A stretch of DNA of 64,000 bases, taken from NCBI RefSeq assembly GCF_009848505.1, contig NZ_WWDL01000012.1, positions 1 through 64,000 of the forward strand, given 5' to 3'. The position numbers and the translations under genes are program-made. Position 1 is the first letter of the stretch; every line of letters starts with the position of its first letter. Origin of the DNA: Muricoccus harenae. GTDB taxonomy: Bacteria; Pseudomonadota; Alphaproteobacteria; Acetobacterales; Acetobacteraceae. The notes under the pieces were generated by a model. The model had not been told where the DNA came from. It saw nothing but the letters and a program-made list of their open reading frames with translations, and did no database searches. Positions 9,535-19,094 of the stretch are shown here, piece by piece.

Positions 9535-12264
9535 ATGACAGACGTCGTCGTCGTGGAATCGCCCGCCAAGGCGAAGACCATCAACAAGTATCTCGGCTCC
9601 GGCTACACGGTGCTGGCCTCCTTCGGCCATGTCCGCGACCTCCCCGCCAAGGACGGCTCTGTCCGGCCGGAGGAGGATTTCGCCATGGACTGGTCTTCGG
9701 AGGACCGGGGCGAGAAGCAGGTGCGCGAGATCGCCCAGGCCCTGAAAGCCGGCCATGCCAAGCGCCTCTACCTCGCCACCGACCCGGATCGGGAGGGCGA
9801 GGCCATCTCCTGGCATGTCCGCCAGATGCTGGAGGGCAAGAAGGCGCTGAAGGGCATCGAGGTCCACCGGATCACCTTCAACGAGATCACCAAGGGCGCG
9901 ATCCAGCACGCCATCGCCCATCCGCGCGACCTGGATGTCCCCCTGATCGACGCCTATCTGGCGCGCCGCGCGCTGGACTACCTCGTGGGCTTCACCCTCT
10001 CCCCCGTGCTGTGGCGCAAGCTGCCCGGCAGCCGTTCGGCGGGCCGGGTGCAGTCGGTTGCCCTGCGGCTCATCACCGATCGCGAGGCGGAGATCGAGGC
10101 GTTCAAGGCCCGCGAGTACTGGACGATCGAGGCCGCTTTCCGCAGCCTGGCCGGCGCGCCCTTCATCGCGCGGCTGACGCATCTGGAAGGCAAGAAGCTC
10201 GAGCAGTTCGACCTGCCGAACGAGGCCGCCGCCCATCATGCCAGGGCGCTGGTCGAGGGTGGCCAGTTCACTGTCTCCTCGGTCGAGAAGAAGCGAGTCC
10301 GCCGCAACCCGCCGCCGCCCTTCACCACCTCCACCCTGCAGCAGGAGAGCAGCCGCAAGCTGGGCTTCGGTGCGCAGGCGACCATGCGCCTCGCCCAACA
10401 GCTCTATGAGGGCGTGGATATCGGCGGCGAGACCGTCGGCCTCATCACCTATATGCGTACCGATGGTGTCACCATGGCGCGGGAAGCCATCATGGGCATC
10501 CGCGACCATGTGAAATCCGCCTTCGGCCCCGACTACCTGCCCGGTGCCCCACGCGAATACACCTCCAAGGCGAAAAATGCCCAGGAGGCTCACGAGGCCG
10601 TCCGCCCGACGGACGTGACCCGCACGCCACAGCAGGTCGCCCGCTACCTGAATCCTGACCAACGCCGCCTGTATGACCTCGTCTGGAAGCGCGCCGTTGC
10701 CAGCCAGATGGCATCGGCCGAGATGGACCAGACGGCGGTGGACCTGGACGATTCCGCCGGCAAGGCACGCCTGCGCGCCACCGGCCAGGTCATCGCCTTC
10801 GACGGCTATCTGAAGCTGTACCGCGAGGATATCGACGACAGCCGGCTGGCTGCCGATGACGAGAACAAGACTCTCCCCCCGCTTCGCGAGGGCGAGGAGC
10901 CGAAGCGCGGCGAGGTCACGGCCAGCCAGCACTTCACCCAACCCCCGCCCCGCTATTCCGAGGCGAGCCTGGTGAAGAAGATGGAGGAGCTCGGCATCGG
11001 CCGCCCCTCCACCTATGCCTCCATCCTGCAGACCTTGCAGGACCGCGAATACGTGCGGATCGAGCAGCGCCGCTTCATCCCCGAGGACCGCGGCCGGCTC
11101 GTCACTGCCTTCCTCGTCTCCTTCTTCGAGCGCTACGTGGACACGAACTTCACGGCGGCGCTGGAGGAGAAGCTCGACGACATTTCCGGCGGCCGCGCCG
11201 AGTGGCGCGAGGTGATGCGCGAGTTCTGGAGCCACTTCCGCGAGGCGGTGGACGCGACCAAGGACCTCAAGATCAGCGACGTCATCGACGCGCTGGACGA
11301 GGACCTCGGCCCGCATTTCTTCCCGCCTAACGAAGGTGGCACCGACCCGCGTCTCTGCCCGAACTGCCAGCAGGGCCGGCTCGGCCTGCGCCTGGGCCGG
11401 ACGGGCGCCTTCATCGGCTGCTCGAACTACCCGGAATGCCGCTACACCCGCCCCCTCGCCGTTCCCGGCGCGGAGGGCGAGGAGGCGGCGAATGACGGCC
11501 CGCGCAGCCTCGGCACCGATCCAGTCACGGGCCAGGAGGTTTCCATGCGCCGGGGGCCCTATGGCCTCTACGTCCAACTCGGCGAGCCCGGGACGGATGA
11601 AAAGGGCAAGGCCACCAAGCCGCGCCGCGCCTCGCTGCCGCGCGGGATGGATCCGGAAACGCTCACGCTGGAACGGGCGCTGGCACTGCTGAACATGCCG
11701 CGCGTCATCGGCCTGCATCCGGAGACGGGCGAGGAGATCACCGCCAATCTCGGCCGCTTCGGGCCCTATCTGAAGATGGGGGCCCTGTCGCAGAGCGTGC
11801 AGCCGGGTGACGACATCCTTTCCATCGGCATGAACCGCGCCATGGAGCTGATGGCCAATGCCAAACCGCGCGGCATCGCGCTGGGAACCCATCCCAAGGA
11901 TGGCGCCCCAGTGGAGGTGAAGCGCGGCCGCTTCGGTCCCTTCGCCCAGCACGGCAACACCGTCGCCTCCCTGCCACGCGGCGTGCAGATGGAGGACTTC
12001 ACCCTCGACCAGGCCGTCGCGCTGCTGGCCGAGAAGGGGAAGGTGCTGGCGCCAAAGAAGGGGGCGGGCGGCCGTAAGGCACCGGCGAAGAAGGCGGCCG
12101 CCACCGCTGAAGCCACCGCAAAGGCCCCGGCCCGCGCGAAGCCCGCGGCCAAGGCTGCCGCGAAGCCGGCTGCGAAGAAGCCCGCCGCGAAGAAGCCGGC
12201 CACCAAGAAGGCTCCGGCCAAGGCGGCGGCGAAGCCGGCTGCCGGCAGCAAGCGGTCGGGCTGA
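9535..12264 (+). CDS. topA: DNA topoisomerase I (type IA)
   Basis: 909 residues. Relaxes negative supercoils through a transient 5'-phosphotyrosine. The Toprim domain starts with VVESPAKAKTINKYLG and has the acidic DPDREGEA motif (Asp83, Asp85, Glu88); the catalytic tyrosine is Tyr306 in LITYMRTDG. One four-cysteine zinc motif is visible (CPNC, then CSNYPEC), followed by repeated glycine-rich modules (RRGPYGLYVQLGE, LGRFGPYLKMG, KRGRFGPFAQHG). The last 60 or so residues are a lysine/alanine/proline tail, a common DNA-binding extension in alphaproteobacterial TopA. The ATG at 9535 gives the canonical N-terminus. Confidence 0.97.
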   Translation: MTDVVVVESPAKAKTINKYLGSGYTVLASFGHVRDLPAKDGSVRPEEDFAMDWSSEDRGEKQVREIAQALKAGHAKRLYLATDPDREGEAISWHVRQMLEGKKALKGIEVHRITFNEITKGAIQHAIAHPRDLDVPLIDAYLARRALDYLVGFTLSPVLWRKLPGSRSAGRVQSVALRLITDREAEIEAFKAREYWTIEAAFRSLAGAPFIARLTHLEGKKLEQFDLPNEAAAHHARALVEGGQFTVSSVEKKRVRRNPPPPFTTSTLQQESSRKLGFGAQATMRLAQQLYEGVDIGGETVGLITYMRTDGVTMAREAIMGIRDHVKSAFGPDYLPGAPREYTSKAKNAQEAHEAVRPTDVTRTPQQVARYLNPDQRRLYDLVWKRAVASQMASAEMDQTAVDLDDSAGKARLRATGQVIAFDGYLKLYREDIDDSRLAADDENKTLPPLREGEEPKRGEVTASQHFTQPPPRYSEASLVKKMEELGIGRPSTYASILQTLQDREYVRIEQRRFIPEDRGRLVTAFLVSFFERYVDTNFTAALEEKLDDISGGRAEWREVMREFWSHFREAVDATKDLKISDVIDALDEDLGPHFFPPNEGGTDPRLCPNCQQGRLGLRLGRTGAFIGCSNYPECRYTRPLAVPGAEGEEAANDGPRSLGTDPVTGQEVSMRRGPYGLYVQLGEPGTDEKGKATKPRRASLPRGMDPETLTLERALALLNMPRVIGLHPETGEEITANLGRFGPYLKMGALSQSVQPGDDILSIGMNRAMELMANAKPRGIALGTHPKDGAPVEVKRGRFGPFAQHGNTVASLPRGVQMEDFTLDQAVALLAEKGKVLAPKKGAGGRKAPAKKAAATAEATAKAPARAKPAAKAAAKPAAKKPAAKKPATKKAPAKAAAKPAAGSKRSG

Positions 12265-12265
12265 G

Positions 12266-14593
12266 TTGGCGACGCGTCCCCCGCGCAAGCCCCGCCTCGG
12301 CGGGCCCGGCCCGGCGGGACGCGATGACCGGCCGCCCGGCAACCAAGGCCAGCGCCTGCCCCGCGCCGGGGCGGACGGCGAGCCCAACCCGCTGCCAAGC
12401 CGGGAGAAATTGCGCGCCTTCCTCCGCACCGCCACGGGCCGTGTCGGCAAGACGGAGATCAGCCGCCATTTCGGCCTCTCCACCGATCAGCGCCCTGCCC
12501 TGCGCGCCCTGATGGCCCAGCTGAAAGAGGACGGCAGTATCGCTCCCGTCGGCCGCCGCACCGTCCGCCACAGCGCCACCCTGCCCGACATGGCCGCGCT
12601 GGAGGTCTTCGGCACCGATGCCGATGGCGAGCCCATGGCCCGGCCCATCACCTGGGAGGGCGTGGAGAAGCCTGTCGTCTACATGCGCCCCGAGCGCCCA
12701 GGGCAGCCGGCCCTGGCGCCGGGCGACCGCGTGCTCGCTCGCATCACGCGAGTCGGCGGCAACAAATATGAGGGGCGCACCTTCAAGCGGATCGGCACCG
12801 GATCGCCGTCGCGCATCCTCGGCATCTACGGCAACGGCCTCGTCGAGCCCGTGGACCGCCGCGCCCGCGCCAGCTGGGTCATCCCCCCCGGCCAGGAAAA
12901 CGGCGCAGAGGATGGCGAGCTGGTCCAGGCCGAGCCCATTCCCGGCGGCTCGCGCGAGCGCTTCATGGGGCCGAAGCCCGCCCGCATCGTCGAGCGGCTG
13001 GGCCGCATGGACGAACCCCGCGCCGTCTCCCGCCTCTGCATCGCCGCCCATGGCATTCCGGACGAATTTCCGGAGGAGGTCATCCAGGCGGCTGAACGCG
13101 CCCGGGCCGTGCCACTCGGCAGCCGCGACGACCTGCGCGACACGCCCCTCGTCACCATCGATGGCGAGGATGCGCGCGACTTCGACGACGCGGTCTTCGC
13201 CGAACCCGATGGCGATGGCTGGCGCATCATCGTCGCCATCGCCGATGTCGCGCATTATGTCCGCACCGACGCCCCGCTGGACCGCGAAGCGAAGCACCGC
13301 GGCAATTCCGTCTACTTCCCCGACCATGTCGTGCCGATGCTGCCGGAGGCGCTCTCCAACGGCTGGTGCAGCCTGAAGCCGGAGGAGGATCGCGGCTGCC
13401 TCTATGTCGAGATGCGTTTCGACCGGGAGGGCACGAAGACCGGCCACCGATTCGGCCGTGGCCTGATGCGCTCCGCCGCACGCCTCACCTATGAGAAGGT
13501 CCAGGCCGCGCGAGATGCCGCCGAGGACGCGGGGCTGGAAAAGGACCACATTGCCCGACTCTACGGCGCCTTCGAGGCCCTGCTGGCCGCACGCCTGCGG
13601 CGCGGTACCCTCGATCTCGACATCCCCGAGCGCCGCGTGATCCTGGACGACCAGGGCAAGGTGCTCTCCGTCGCCCCGCGCCCGCGGCTCGACAGCCACC
13701 GGCTGATCGAGGAGTTCATGGTCGCCGCCAATGTGTGTGCGGCCGAGGAGCTGGAGCGGCTGCACCAGCCCTGCATGTACCGCATCCATGACCGCCCCTC
13801 GGACGAGAAGATGGAGACGCTGCGGAGCTTCCTCGGCGGCTTCGGCATCACCCTGCCTCCATCTAACCAGGTGAAGCCGCGCGACTTCGCCCAGGTGCTG
13901 GACAGGATGAAGGACGCGCCCGAGTCGCGCCTGATCAGCGAGACCATTCTCCGCGGCCAGTCCCAGGCCGAGTACAATCCGGAGAACATCGGCCATTTCG
14001 GCCTCGCCCTGCCGCGCTATGCGCATTTCACCAGCCCCATCCGCCGCTATGCCGACCTGCTGGTGCACCGCGCCCTGATTCGCGGCCTCAAGCTGGGTGA
14101 CGACGGGCTGACCGACGCCGAGGCAGGCGGGATGCAGGACATCGGAGAGCACATCACCAAGACCGAGCGCCGCGCAGCGCTGGCCGAGCGCGACGCGGTG
14201 GACCGTTACCTCGCCGCGTACATGGCAGACCGCGTAGGCGCGCAGTTCTCCGCACGCGTTTCGGGCGTGACACGCTTCGGGCTCTTCGTGACACTGGAGG
14301 AGAACGGCGCCAGCGGAATCGTTCCGATGAGTGCCCTTCCGGACGACCAATGGCTTCACGAGGACGCGGCGATGCGCCTGATCGGCCGCCGCACCGGATT
14401 GACCTTCACGCTCGGACAGGAGGTCGAGGTGCGGCTGGCGGAAGCCGTGCCGCGCACCGGCAGCCTGACCTTCCAGCTTATGCAGGGCGATCCCCGCGCG
14501 ACGCGCGGTGCCCGGACGGGCGTGCCGCCACGCGGCCGGCAGAAGATCACCGCGCGCAAGCCGAAGCCGGGCAGCGAGAAGCGCCGGCACTGA
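12266..14593 (+). CDS. rnr: Ribonuclease R
   Basis: 775 residues. Processive 3'-5' exoribonuclease that degrades structured RNA. A winged-helix region (VGKTEISRHFGLS) is followed by cold-shock-like domains, the RNB catalytic domain with the aspartate cluster DARDFDDAVF, the YAHFTSPIRRYADLLVHR motif, and a C-terminal S1 domain (GAQFSARVSGVTRFGLFV). A TTG two bases after the topA stop is the only plausible initiator near the N-terminus, so coupled translation with topA is likely. The short basic tail after the S1 domain is typical. Confidence 0.94.
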   Translation: MATRPPRKPRLGGPGPAGRDDRPPGNQGQRLPRAGADGEPNPLPSREKLRAFLRTATGRVGKTEISRHFGLSTDQRPALRALMAQLKEDGSIAPVGRRTVRHSATLPDMAALEVFGTDADGEPMARPITWEGVEKPVVYMRPERPGQPALAPGDRVLARITRVGGNKYEGRTFKRIGTGSPSRILGIYGNGLVEPVDRRARASWVIPPGQENGAEDGELVQAEPIPGGSRERFMGPKPARIVERLGRMDEPRAVSRLCIAAHGIPDEFPEEVIQAAERARAVPLGSRDDLRDTPLVTIDGEDARDFDDAVFAEPDGDGWRIIVAIADVAHYVRTDAPLDREAKHRGNSVYFPDHVVPMLPEALSNGWCSLKPEEDRGCLYVEMRFDREGTKTGHRFGRGLMRSAARLTYEKVQAARDAAEDAGLEKDHIARLYGAFEALLAARLRRGTLDLDIPERRVILDDQGKVLSVAPRPRLDSHRLIEEFMVAANVCAAEELERLHQPCMYRIHDRPSDEKMETLRSFLGGFGITLPPSNQVKPRDFAQVLDRMKDAPESRLISETILRGQSQAEYNPENIGHFGLALPRYAHFTSPIRRYADLLVHRALIRGLKLGDDGLTDAEAGGMQDIGEHITKTERRAALAERDAVDRYLAAYMADRVGAQFSARVSGVTRFGLFVTLEENGASGIVPMSALPDDQWLHEDAAMRLIGRRTGLTFTLGQEVEVRLAEAVPRTGSLTFQLMQGDPRATRGARTGVPPRGRQKITARKPKPGSEKRRH

Positions 14594-14628
14594 GCGCGCC
14601 GCGGGACCTCTTCCGCCGGGCACTGCGC

Positions 14629-16101
14629 TTGGCGCGGCCGCTGCTGGCCGGGGCAGCACTGCTGGCGGCCCTCGCCTCGCCCGCCCAGGCGCAGGACATG
14701 GCTGCCACATTGCGGGCCGCCTTCGCGGCCATCGCCGAACGGCATCTGGAGGTCACGGAGCCGCCGCTGGTCGGTCTCTGGGCGCTGAGGGGGCTGGAGT
14801 CCATCGACCCCTATCTCTCGGCCACCCGGCGCGGCCAGGCGCTCGTCCTCGCCTTCTCCGACCAGCTCTCGGCCGATCGGCTGGCTGGCAACAGCCCGTA
14901 CAGCGTCGCCGACGCCGTGGCCGCCCTTTACACGGAGGCCGAGCGGCAATCGCCCGCCCTCCGCCGCGCGGGCCGTCAGGCCATGCTCCAGGCAGGATTC
15001 GAGGAGGTGTTCAACCATCTCGACCCCTACAGCCGCTACACCACGGCGGAGGATGCCCGGCAGGGCCGCGAGCGGCGGCTGGGCGCGGCCGATCTCGGCC
15101 TCACCCTCGTGCGGGCCGGCCGGAACGGCGTCGCGGTGGGTGAGGTCACGAGGGACGGCGCGGCCGCGCAAGCCGGACTCCGCCCAGGCGATCGCCTGCT
15201 GGAAGCGGATGGCATCACCATCGGCGCGGAGGATCTGGGCCAGGCGCTCGCCGTGTTGGAAGGCCCGCCGGGCAGCAGCCTGCTGCTCACCGTCCGGCGC
15301 GGGCGGCGGAGACTGGAGCTGCTGCTCACCCGACGTGCCTCGCCGCCTCTTTCGGTCTCGGCCGAGACGCGCGACGGCGTGCTCTGGCTCCGCGTGCCGC
15401 TCTTCTCTGCCGCCACCGCCTCGCAGCTGGACCGCGCCCTGGGGGACATTCCGGCCGAGGTCGCGCCGCTCGGCGTGGTGTTGGACCTCCGCGGCAACCG
15501 CGGCGGGCTGCTGCAGCAGGCGATCCAGGTGGCCGATTCCTTCATCAGCAGCGGCCCGCTGGCCTTCACTGAGGGACGCCACCCCGATTCGATCCGCCGT
15601 TTCAACGCCAGCGGCTCGGATTTCGCCAATGGCCGGCGGCTTGTGGTGCTTGTGGATGGCCGCACCGCCTCGGCCGCCGAGGTGGTGGCAGCAGCGATCG
15701 GGGACCGCGGACGAGGGCTGGTCGTGGGCAGCAGCACCATGGGCAAAGGGCTGATCCAGATCCTCGTCCCCCTTCCGAATGGGGCCGAGCTGGCACTGTC
15801 CTGGTCCCGCATCCTGGCGCCCCTGGGCTGGCCGCTGCAGATGCTGGGCGTGCTGCCCGTCCTCTGCACCAGCAGGGGCGAGGAGGAGACGGCGCGGAAC
15901 CTGGCGACGCTGGGCACGCCGGACAGCCCGATGGCGGTCCCCCTCGCCCGCGCCCGTGCCGCGCGGGCGCCGGTGCCGCTGAGCGAGATCGCCGCGCTCC
16001 GCAACGCCTGCCCACCCAGCGAGGGCCGGGACGCCGACTTCGCTGTCGCCCGTGCGGTGCTGGAGCGACCAGATCTTTATCACGCCGCCTTGGCCCGCTG
16101 A
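14629..16101 (+). CDS. S41-family C-terminal processing peptidase, secreted
   Basis: About 490 residues. A signal peptide (LLAGAALLAALASPAQAQ) directs it to the periplasm. The PDZ domain (LGLTLVRAG to about GEVTRDGAAAQAGLRPGDRLL) precedes the peptidase core, where the catalytic serine lies in DGRTASAAEVVAA and the lysine in STMGKGLIQ. Substrate unknown; CtpA-type enzymes trim periplasmic or lipid-anchored proteins. The start is uncertain: no ATG exists near the signal peptide, so I used the TTG at 14629; a non-standard CTG at 14590 would give a longer basic N-terminus. Lies directly after rnr. Confidence 0.85.
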   Translation: MARPLLAGAALLAALASPAQAQDMAATLRAAFAAIAERHLEVTEPPLVGLWALRGLESIDPYLSATRRGQALVLAFSDQLSADRLAGNSPYSVADAVAALYTEAERQSPALRRAGRQAMLQAGFEEVFNHLDPYSRYTTAEDARQGRERRLGAADLGLTLVRAGRNGVAVGEVTRDGAAAQAGLRPGDRLLEADGITIGAEDLGQALAVLEGPPGSSLLLTVRRGRRRLELLLTRRASPPLSVSAETRDGVLWLRVPLFSAATASQLDRALGDIPAEVAPLGVVLDLRGNRGGLLQQAIQVADSFISSGPLAFTEGRHPDSIRRFNASGSDFANGRRLVVLVDGRTASAAEVVAAAIGDRGRGLVVGSSTMGKGLIQILVPLPNGAELALSWSRILAPLGWPLQMLGVLPVLCTSRGEEETARNLATLGTPDSPMAVPLARARAARAPVPLSEIAALRNACPPSEGRDADFAVARAVLERPDLYHAALAR

Positions 16102-16124
16102 GGCCCCGGCCGGCGCCTTTATGC

Positions 16125-16152
16125 TTGACGCGCGCGCGTCGGCCGCTAGGTT
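16125..16152 (+). promoter_or_regulatory. Probable sigma-70-type promoter of rpmG
   Basis: TTGACG at 16125-16130 and TAGGTT at 16147-16152 are separated by 16 bases, about 55 bases upstream of the rpmG ATG. The -35 hexamer is close to consensus; the -10 is weaker. The position just after the S41 peptidase stop and before a short, highly expressed ribosomal gene fits. Confidence 0.5.
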
Positions 16153-16206
16153 GCGGCCCCTTCGCGAACCGGCGCCGGCCGGTGAACGCCCCTGTGGAAT
16201 CGAGTC

Positions 16207-16374
16207 ATGGCCAAGTCCAACACCATCCAGATCCGCCTCGTCAGCTCTGCCGACACTGGCTACTTCTACGTGACCAAGAAGAACACGCGGAACGCGACCG
16301 GGAAGATGGAGAAGAAGAAGTACGACCCGGTGGCGCGCAAGCACGTCACCTTCCGCGAGGCGAAGATCAAGTAA
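16207..16374 (+). CDS. rpmG: 50S ribosomal protein L33
   Basis: 55 residues: begins [18 protein letters not shown], continues with [11 protein letters not shown] and ends with [10 protein letters not shown], the full L33 family pattern. It has no cysteine pairs, so it is the zinc-free form. Single-gene unit: its own promoter (16125-16152) and two terminator-like hairpins follow within 80 bases. Confidence 0.96.
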   Translation: MAKSNTIQIRLVSSADTGYFYVTKKNTRNATGKMEKKKYDPVARKHVTFREAKIK

Positions 16375-16379
16375 TTGCC

Positions 16380-16399
16380 GGGCGGGCCCTCGCCCGCCC
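16380..16399 (+). terminator. GC hairpin after rpmG
   Basis: A perfect 8-bp stem (GGGCGGGC / GCCCGCCC) with a 4-base loop starts 5 bases after the rpmG stop. It is not followed by a strong T run (TTGCTG), so it may act as a pause or 3'-end stabiliser, with the hairpin at 16423 doing the termination. Confidence 0.5.
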
Positions 16400-16422
16400 T
16401 TGCTGCGACTTCCACAGAGACG

Positions 16423-16450
16423 CCGCGCAGGGGCCTCCCTGCGCGGTTTT
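16423..16450 (+). terminator. Intrinsic terminator of rpmG
   Basis: A 10-bp perfect stem (CCGCGCAGGG / CCCTGCGCGG) with a GCCT loop is followed directly by TTTT. This is a textbook rho-independent terminator, about 50 bases after rpmG. Confidence 0.8.
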
Positions 16451-16464
16451 CGTGCGTGCGGCCT

Positions 16465-16785
16465 TCACTCAGGATGGTGGCAGATGGCCTCCACCGGGTT
16501 GCCGGCCGGGTCCTTCAGGAAGGCCGCGTAGTCCCTGGGTGACACGCCGGGCGCAGCCCGAGCGCGCCGTGATCCGTTCCGCCTGCTGCCAACGCTGCGT
16601 GCCAGAAGGCCTCCACCGACGCACGGCCTAGCGCCTTAACGCACCAATGCCATCCGGGAACCGCACCCGGTGCGCCGGCGACAGGATGGAAAGGTAGCTC
16701 CGCCCCGGGTTCTTGCCATCGCCGCATCGTGGAACCGCTCTGCGCGGCCCAACCCCGAGACGGCGACGGAGATGTGGTCGAACAT
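16465..16785 (-). pseudogene. Decayed VOC-family (glyoxalase-like) gene
   Basis: Pieces of a VOC-superfamily protein are found in different frames. The first frame begins MFDHISVAVSGLGRAERF and hits a stop after about 50 codons. The middle reads WHWCVKALGRASVEAF then AALAAGGTDHGALGLRP in another frame, and the end reads YAAFLKDPAGNPVEAICH in the first frame again. A third frame also gives a plausible RSYLSILSPAHRVRFPDG. Intact relatives have about 120-130 residues; this copy spans 107 codons with at least two frame switches and a shortened N-terminal part. It lies just downstream of the alcohol dehydrogenase gene on the same strand. I call it non-functional. Confidence 0.75.
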
Positions 16786-16804
16786 CCCCGGCCCCGGCCC
16801 GCGT

Positions 16805-17866
16805 TCAGGCAGCCTCGGCGCGCAGCACCACCCGGCCGGTTACCTTGCCGTCCCGCAGCCGCTGCAGCACCGCATTCGCCTCTGGCATCGGCTCGGTGGT
16901 GACGGGCAGCGCTGCCAGCTTGCCTTCCTTTGCCAGGGCCATGACGGAGCGAAGATCCGCCAGGGAGCCGACATAGGAGCCCTGCACGGTCAGGGCGCGG
17001 ATGGCCATGAGCGGAAGGGGCAAGGTCAGTTCCCCGCCGAAGAGGCCGACCTGCACCAGCACGCCGCCCTTGCCGAGGGCATCGAAGGCGAAGCGGGCGG
17101 TGGCACTGCCGTTCACCAGGTCGATCACCGCCAGCGCCGGCCCGCCGCAGGCAGCCACGATGGCTGCCGTCGCGTCACCCTGCGCCAGGACCGTGTCCGT
17201 GGCCCCGGCTGCCTTGGCGGCTTCCAGCTTCTCCGCCGAGAGGTCCACCGAGACGATCCGCTTATGGCCCAGTGCCTTCAACATATGGATGGCGTTCAGC
17301 CCCAGCCCGCCCGCGCCTACGAGCACCACCGGACGGTCCGGCGGTATCTTGCCGAGCTTCTTGATCGCCGAATGCACCGTGATGCCGGAGCAGGCATAGG
17401 TCGCGGCCACCTCCGGACGGATCCCGTCCAGCGGCACAAGATACTGCGCATCCGGCACCAGCACATGCGTCGCGTAGCCGCCATGCCGGTAGATGCCGAG
17501 GGTGCGCGCCGCATTGGGGCACATGTTGTCTTCCCCGGCCGCGCAGCGCTCGCATTTCCCGCAGCCGATCCAGGGGAAGACGACTTTCATCTCCCCGGCC
17601 GCGACACCCTTCGCATCCGGCCCCATCGCGGCGACGCGGCCGACGATCTCATGGCCCATGGCCAGAGGCAGGGACATGCCGCGATCCTGCATGGAAAGCC
17701 GGCCGCGGCTGCCGAGGTCATAACCGCCTTCCCAGATATGCAAGTCCGAGTGGCAGACGCCGCAATGCGTCACCTCAATCAGGACTTCGGTGCCCTTGGG
17801 CTCCGGCGTCGGCCAGTCCAGGGCCTGCAAGGGTTGGCCGGTCTCCACCACTGCCCAGGCGCGCAT
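16805..17866 (-). CDS. Zinc-dependent alcohol dehydrogenase (MDR family)
   Basis: 353 residues. Medium-chain dehydrogenase with catalytic zinc ligands Cys35 (CGVCHSD) and His72-Glu73 (GHEIVG), and a complete structural zinc site Cys102, Cys105, Cys108 and Cys116. A GAGGLG nucleotide-binding loop follows in the Rossmann domain, and an aspartate ends the second strand (VSVDLS), which favours NAD over NADP. The substrate is not evident. It is transcribed away from the TRAP binding-protein gene; the 124 bases between them should hold both promoters. Confidence 0.9.
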   Translation of the reverse strand: MRAWAVVETGQPLQALDWPTPEPKGTEVLIEVTHCGVCHSDLHIWEGGYDLGSRGRLSMQDRGMSLPLAMGHEIVGRVAAMGPDAKGVAAGEMKVVFPWIGCGKCERCAAGEDNMCPNAARTLGIYRHGGYATHVLVPDAQYLVPLDGIRPEVAATYACSGITVHSAIKKLGKIPPDRPVVLVGAGGLGLNAIHMLKALGHKRIVSVDLSAEKLEAAKAAGATDTVLAQGDATAAIVAACGGPALAVIDLVNGSATARFAFDALGKGGVLVQVGLFGGELTLPLPLMAIRALTVQGSYVGSLADLRSVMALAKEGKLAALPVTTEPMPEANAVLQRLRDGKVTGRVVLRAEAA

Positions 17867-17990
17867 TCGGTCGTCCTCCTGATCCTTTGGAGGGATGGCA
17901 CACCGCCGCTCCGGTCAGGTCAAGCGCCGACCCCTGGTGCCGACGGCCCGATGGCGCTACTGCCGCCCGACTATTTCGGAGGAAAACGCC

Positions 17991-19094
17991 ATGGAACGCC
18001 GCGCCCTTCTGGGCCGGGCCGGACAGGCCGCGACCCTTGCCGCCGGTACCGCAACCCTCGCCGCACCCGCTATCGCCCAGACGGCGCAGCCAACGCTGCG
18101 CTGGCGCTTCACCTCGTCCTACCCCCGTACGCTGGACGCCATCTTCGGCGCCGGCGAGGTCTTCGCCCGGGCCGTGGCGGAGTTGACGGACGACCGGTTC
18201 CAGATCCGCGTCTTCTCCGCGGGCGAGATCGCGCCGCCGCTCCAGGCGCTGGATGCGGTGCAGTCCGGCAGCGTCGAATGCTGCCACACCACCAGCTTCT
18301 TCTACACCGGCAAGAACGAAGCCTTTGCCTTCGCTACCGGCCTGCCCTTCGGCCTGAACACGCGCCAGCAGAATGCCTGGATGTATCAGGGCGACGGCAT
18401 CGAGCTGATGAACGAGATGCACCGCAAGTTCAACGTCTACGGCATGCCGCTGGGTGCCACGGGCGCGCAGATGGGGGGCTGGTTCCGCAAGGCGCTCGGC
18501 CCCGCGAGCGACCTGAAGGGGCTGAAGATGCGCCTCGGCGGGCTGGCGGGCGAGGTGCTGTCGCGCCTTGGCGGCGTGCCGCAGCAGATCGGCGGCGGCG
18601 ACATCTATGCCTCCCTGGAACGCGGCACGATCGACGGCGCCGAATGGCTCGGCCCCTATGATGACGAGAAGCTCGGCTTCGTGCGCGTCGCGCCCTTCTA
18701 CCACTACCCCGCCTGGTGGGAGGGCGGCGCCAGCACCTATTTCTACGTCAACCTGGACCAGTGGAACGCGCTGCCGAAGTCCTACCAGGCCGCCATCCGC
18801 ACCGCCTGCGCCGAGGCCACCCACTGGATGGTGGCGCGCTACGATATTCGCAACCCGGACAGCCTCCGGCGCCTCATTGCCCAGGGCGCGCAGCTCCGCC
18901 CCTTCTCGCGCGACATGATGGACAACTGCCTGCGCGTTTCGCTCGAGATCGAGAAGGAGCTGGTGGCGAAGAACCCGGATTTCGCGAAGATCCACGAGAG
19001 TTGGTCCAAGCACCGCGACGACATGCGGGCCTGGCACCGGGTGGCCGAACTCTCCTTCGACAACTACGTCGCCCAGGCCAGCGCACGGCGCTGA
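17991..19094 (+). CDS. TRAP transporter solute-binding protein (DctP type), orphan
   Basis: 367 residues. A twin-arginine style signal (MERRALLGRAG ... APAIAQ) is followed by a DctP fold: WRFTSSYPRTLDAIFG, GEIAPPLQALDAVQSG, an MRLGGLAGEVL segment with the conserved Arg, and GTIDGAEWLGPYDD. The family binds an organic acid or amide in the periplasm for a DctQM permease. No dctQ or dctM is present nearby, so it must work with a permease encoded elsewhere. A strong ribosome binding site (GGAGGA, 17978-17983) supports the ATG at 17991. The gene 3' of it is an N-carbamoyl-D-amino-acid hydrolase, which hints at carbamoylated or related acids as ligand (inference). Confidence 0.9.
   Translation: MERRALLGRAGQAATLAAGTATLAAPAIAQTAQPTLRWRFTSSYPRTLDAIFGAGEVFARAVAELTDDRFQIRVFSAGEIAPPLQALDAVQSGSVECCHTTSFFYTGKNEAFAFATGLPFGLNTRQQNAWMYQGDGIELMNEMHRKFNVYGMPLGATGAQMGGWFRKALGPASDLKGLKMRLGGLAGEVLSRLGGVPQQIGGGDIYASLERGTIDGAEWLGPYDDEKLGFVRVAPFYHYPAWWEGGASTYFYVNLDQWNALPKSYQAAIRTACAEATHWMVARYDIRNPDSLRRLIAQGAQLRPFSRDMMDNCLRVSLEIEKELVAKNPDFAKIHESWSKHRDDMRAWHRVAELSFDNYVAQASARR

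Noticed and set aside
8629-12483. Open frame of 1284 codons antisense to dprA/topA
   Set aside because: Low-complexity GC-rich shadow opposite a clear topoisomerase; no motif and no ribosome binding site.
11999-14710. Open frame of 903 codons antisense to rnr
   Set aside because: Shadow of RNase R; composition and lack of any domain argue against it.
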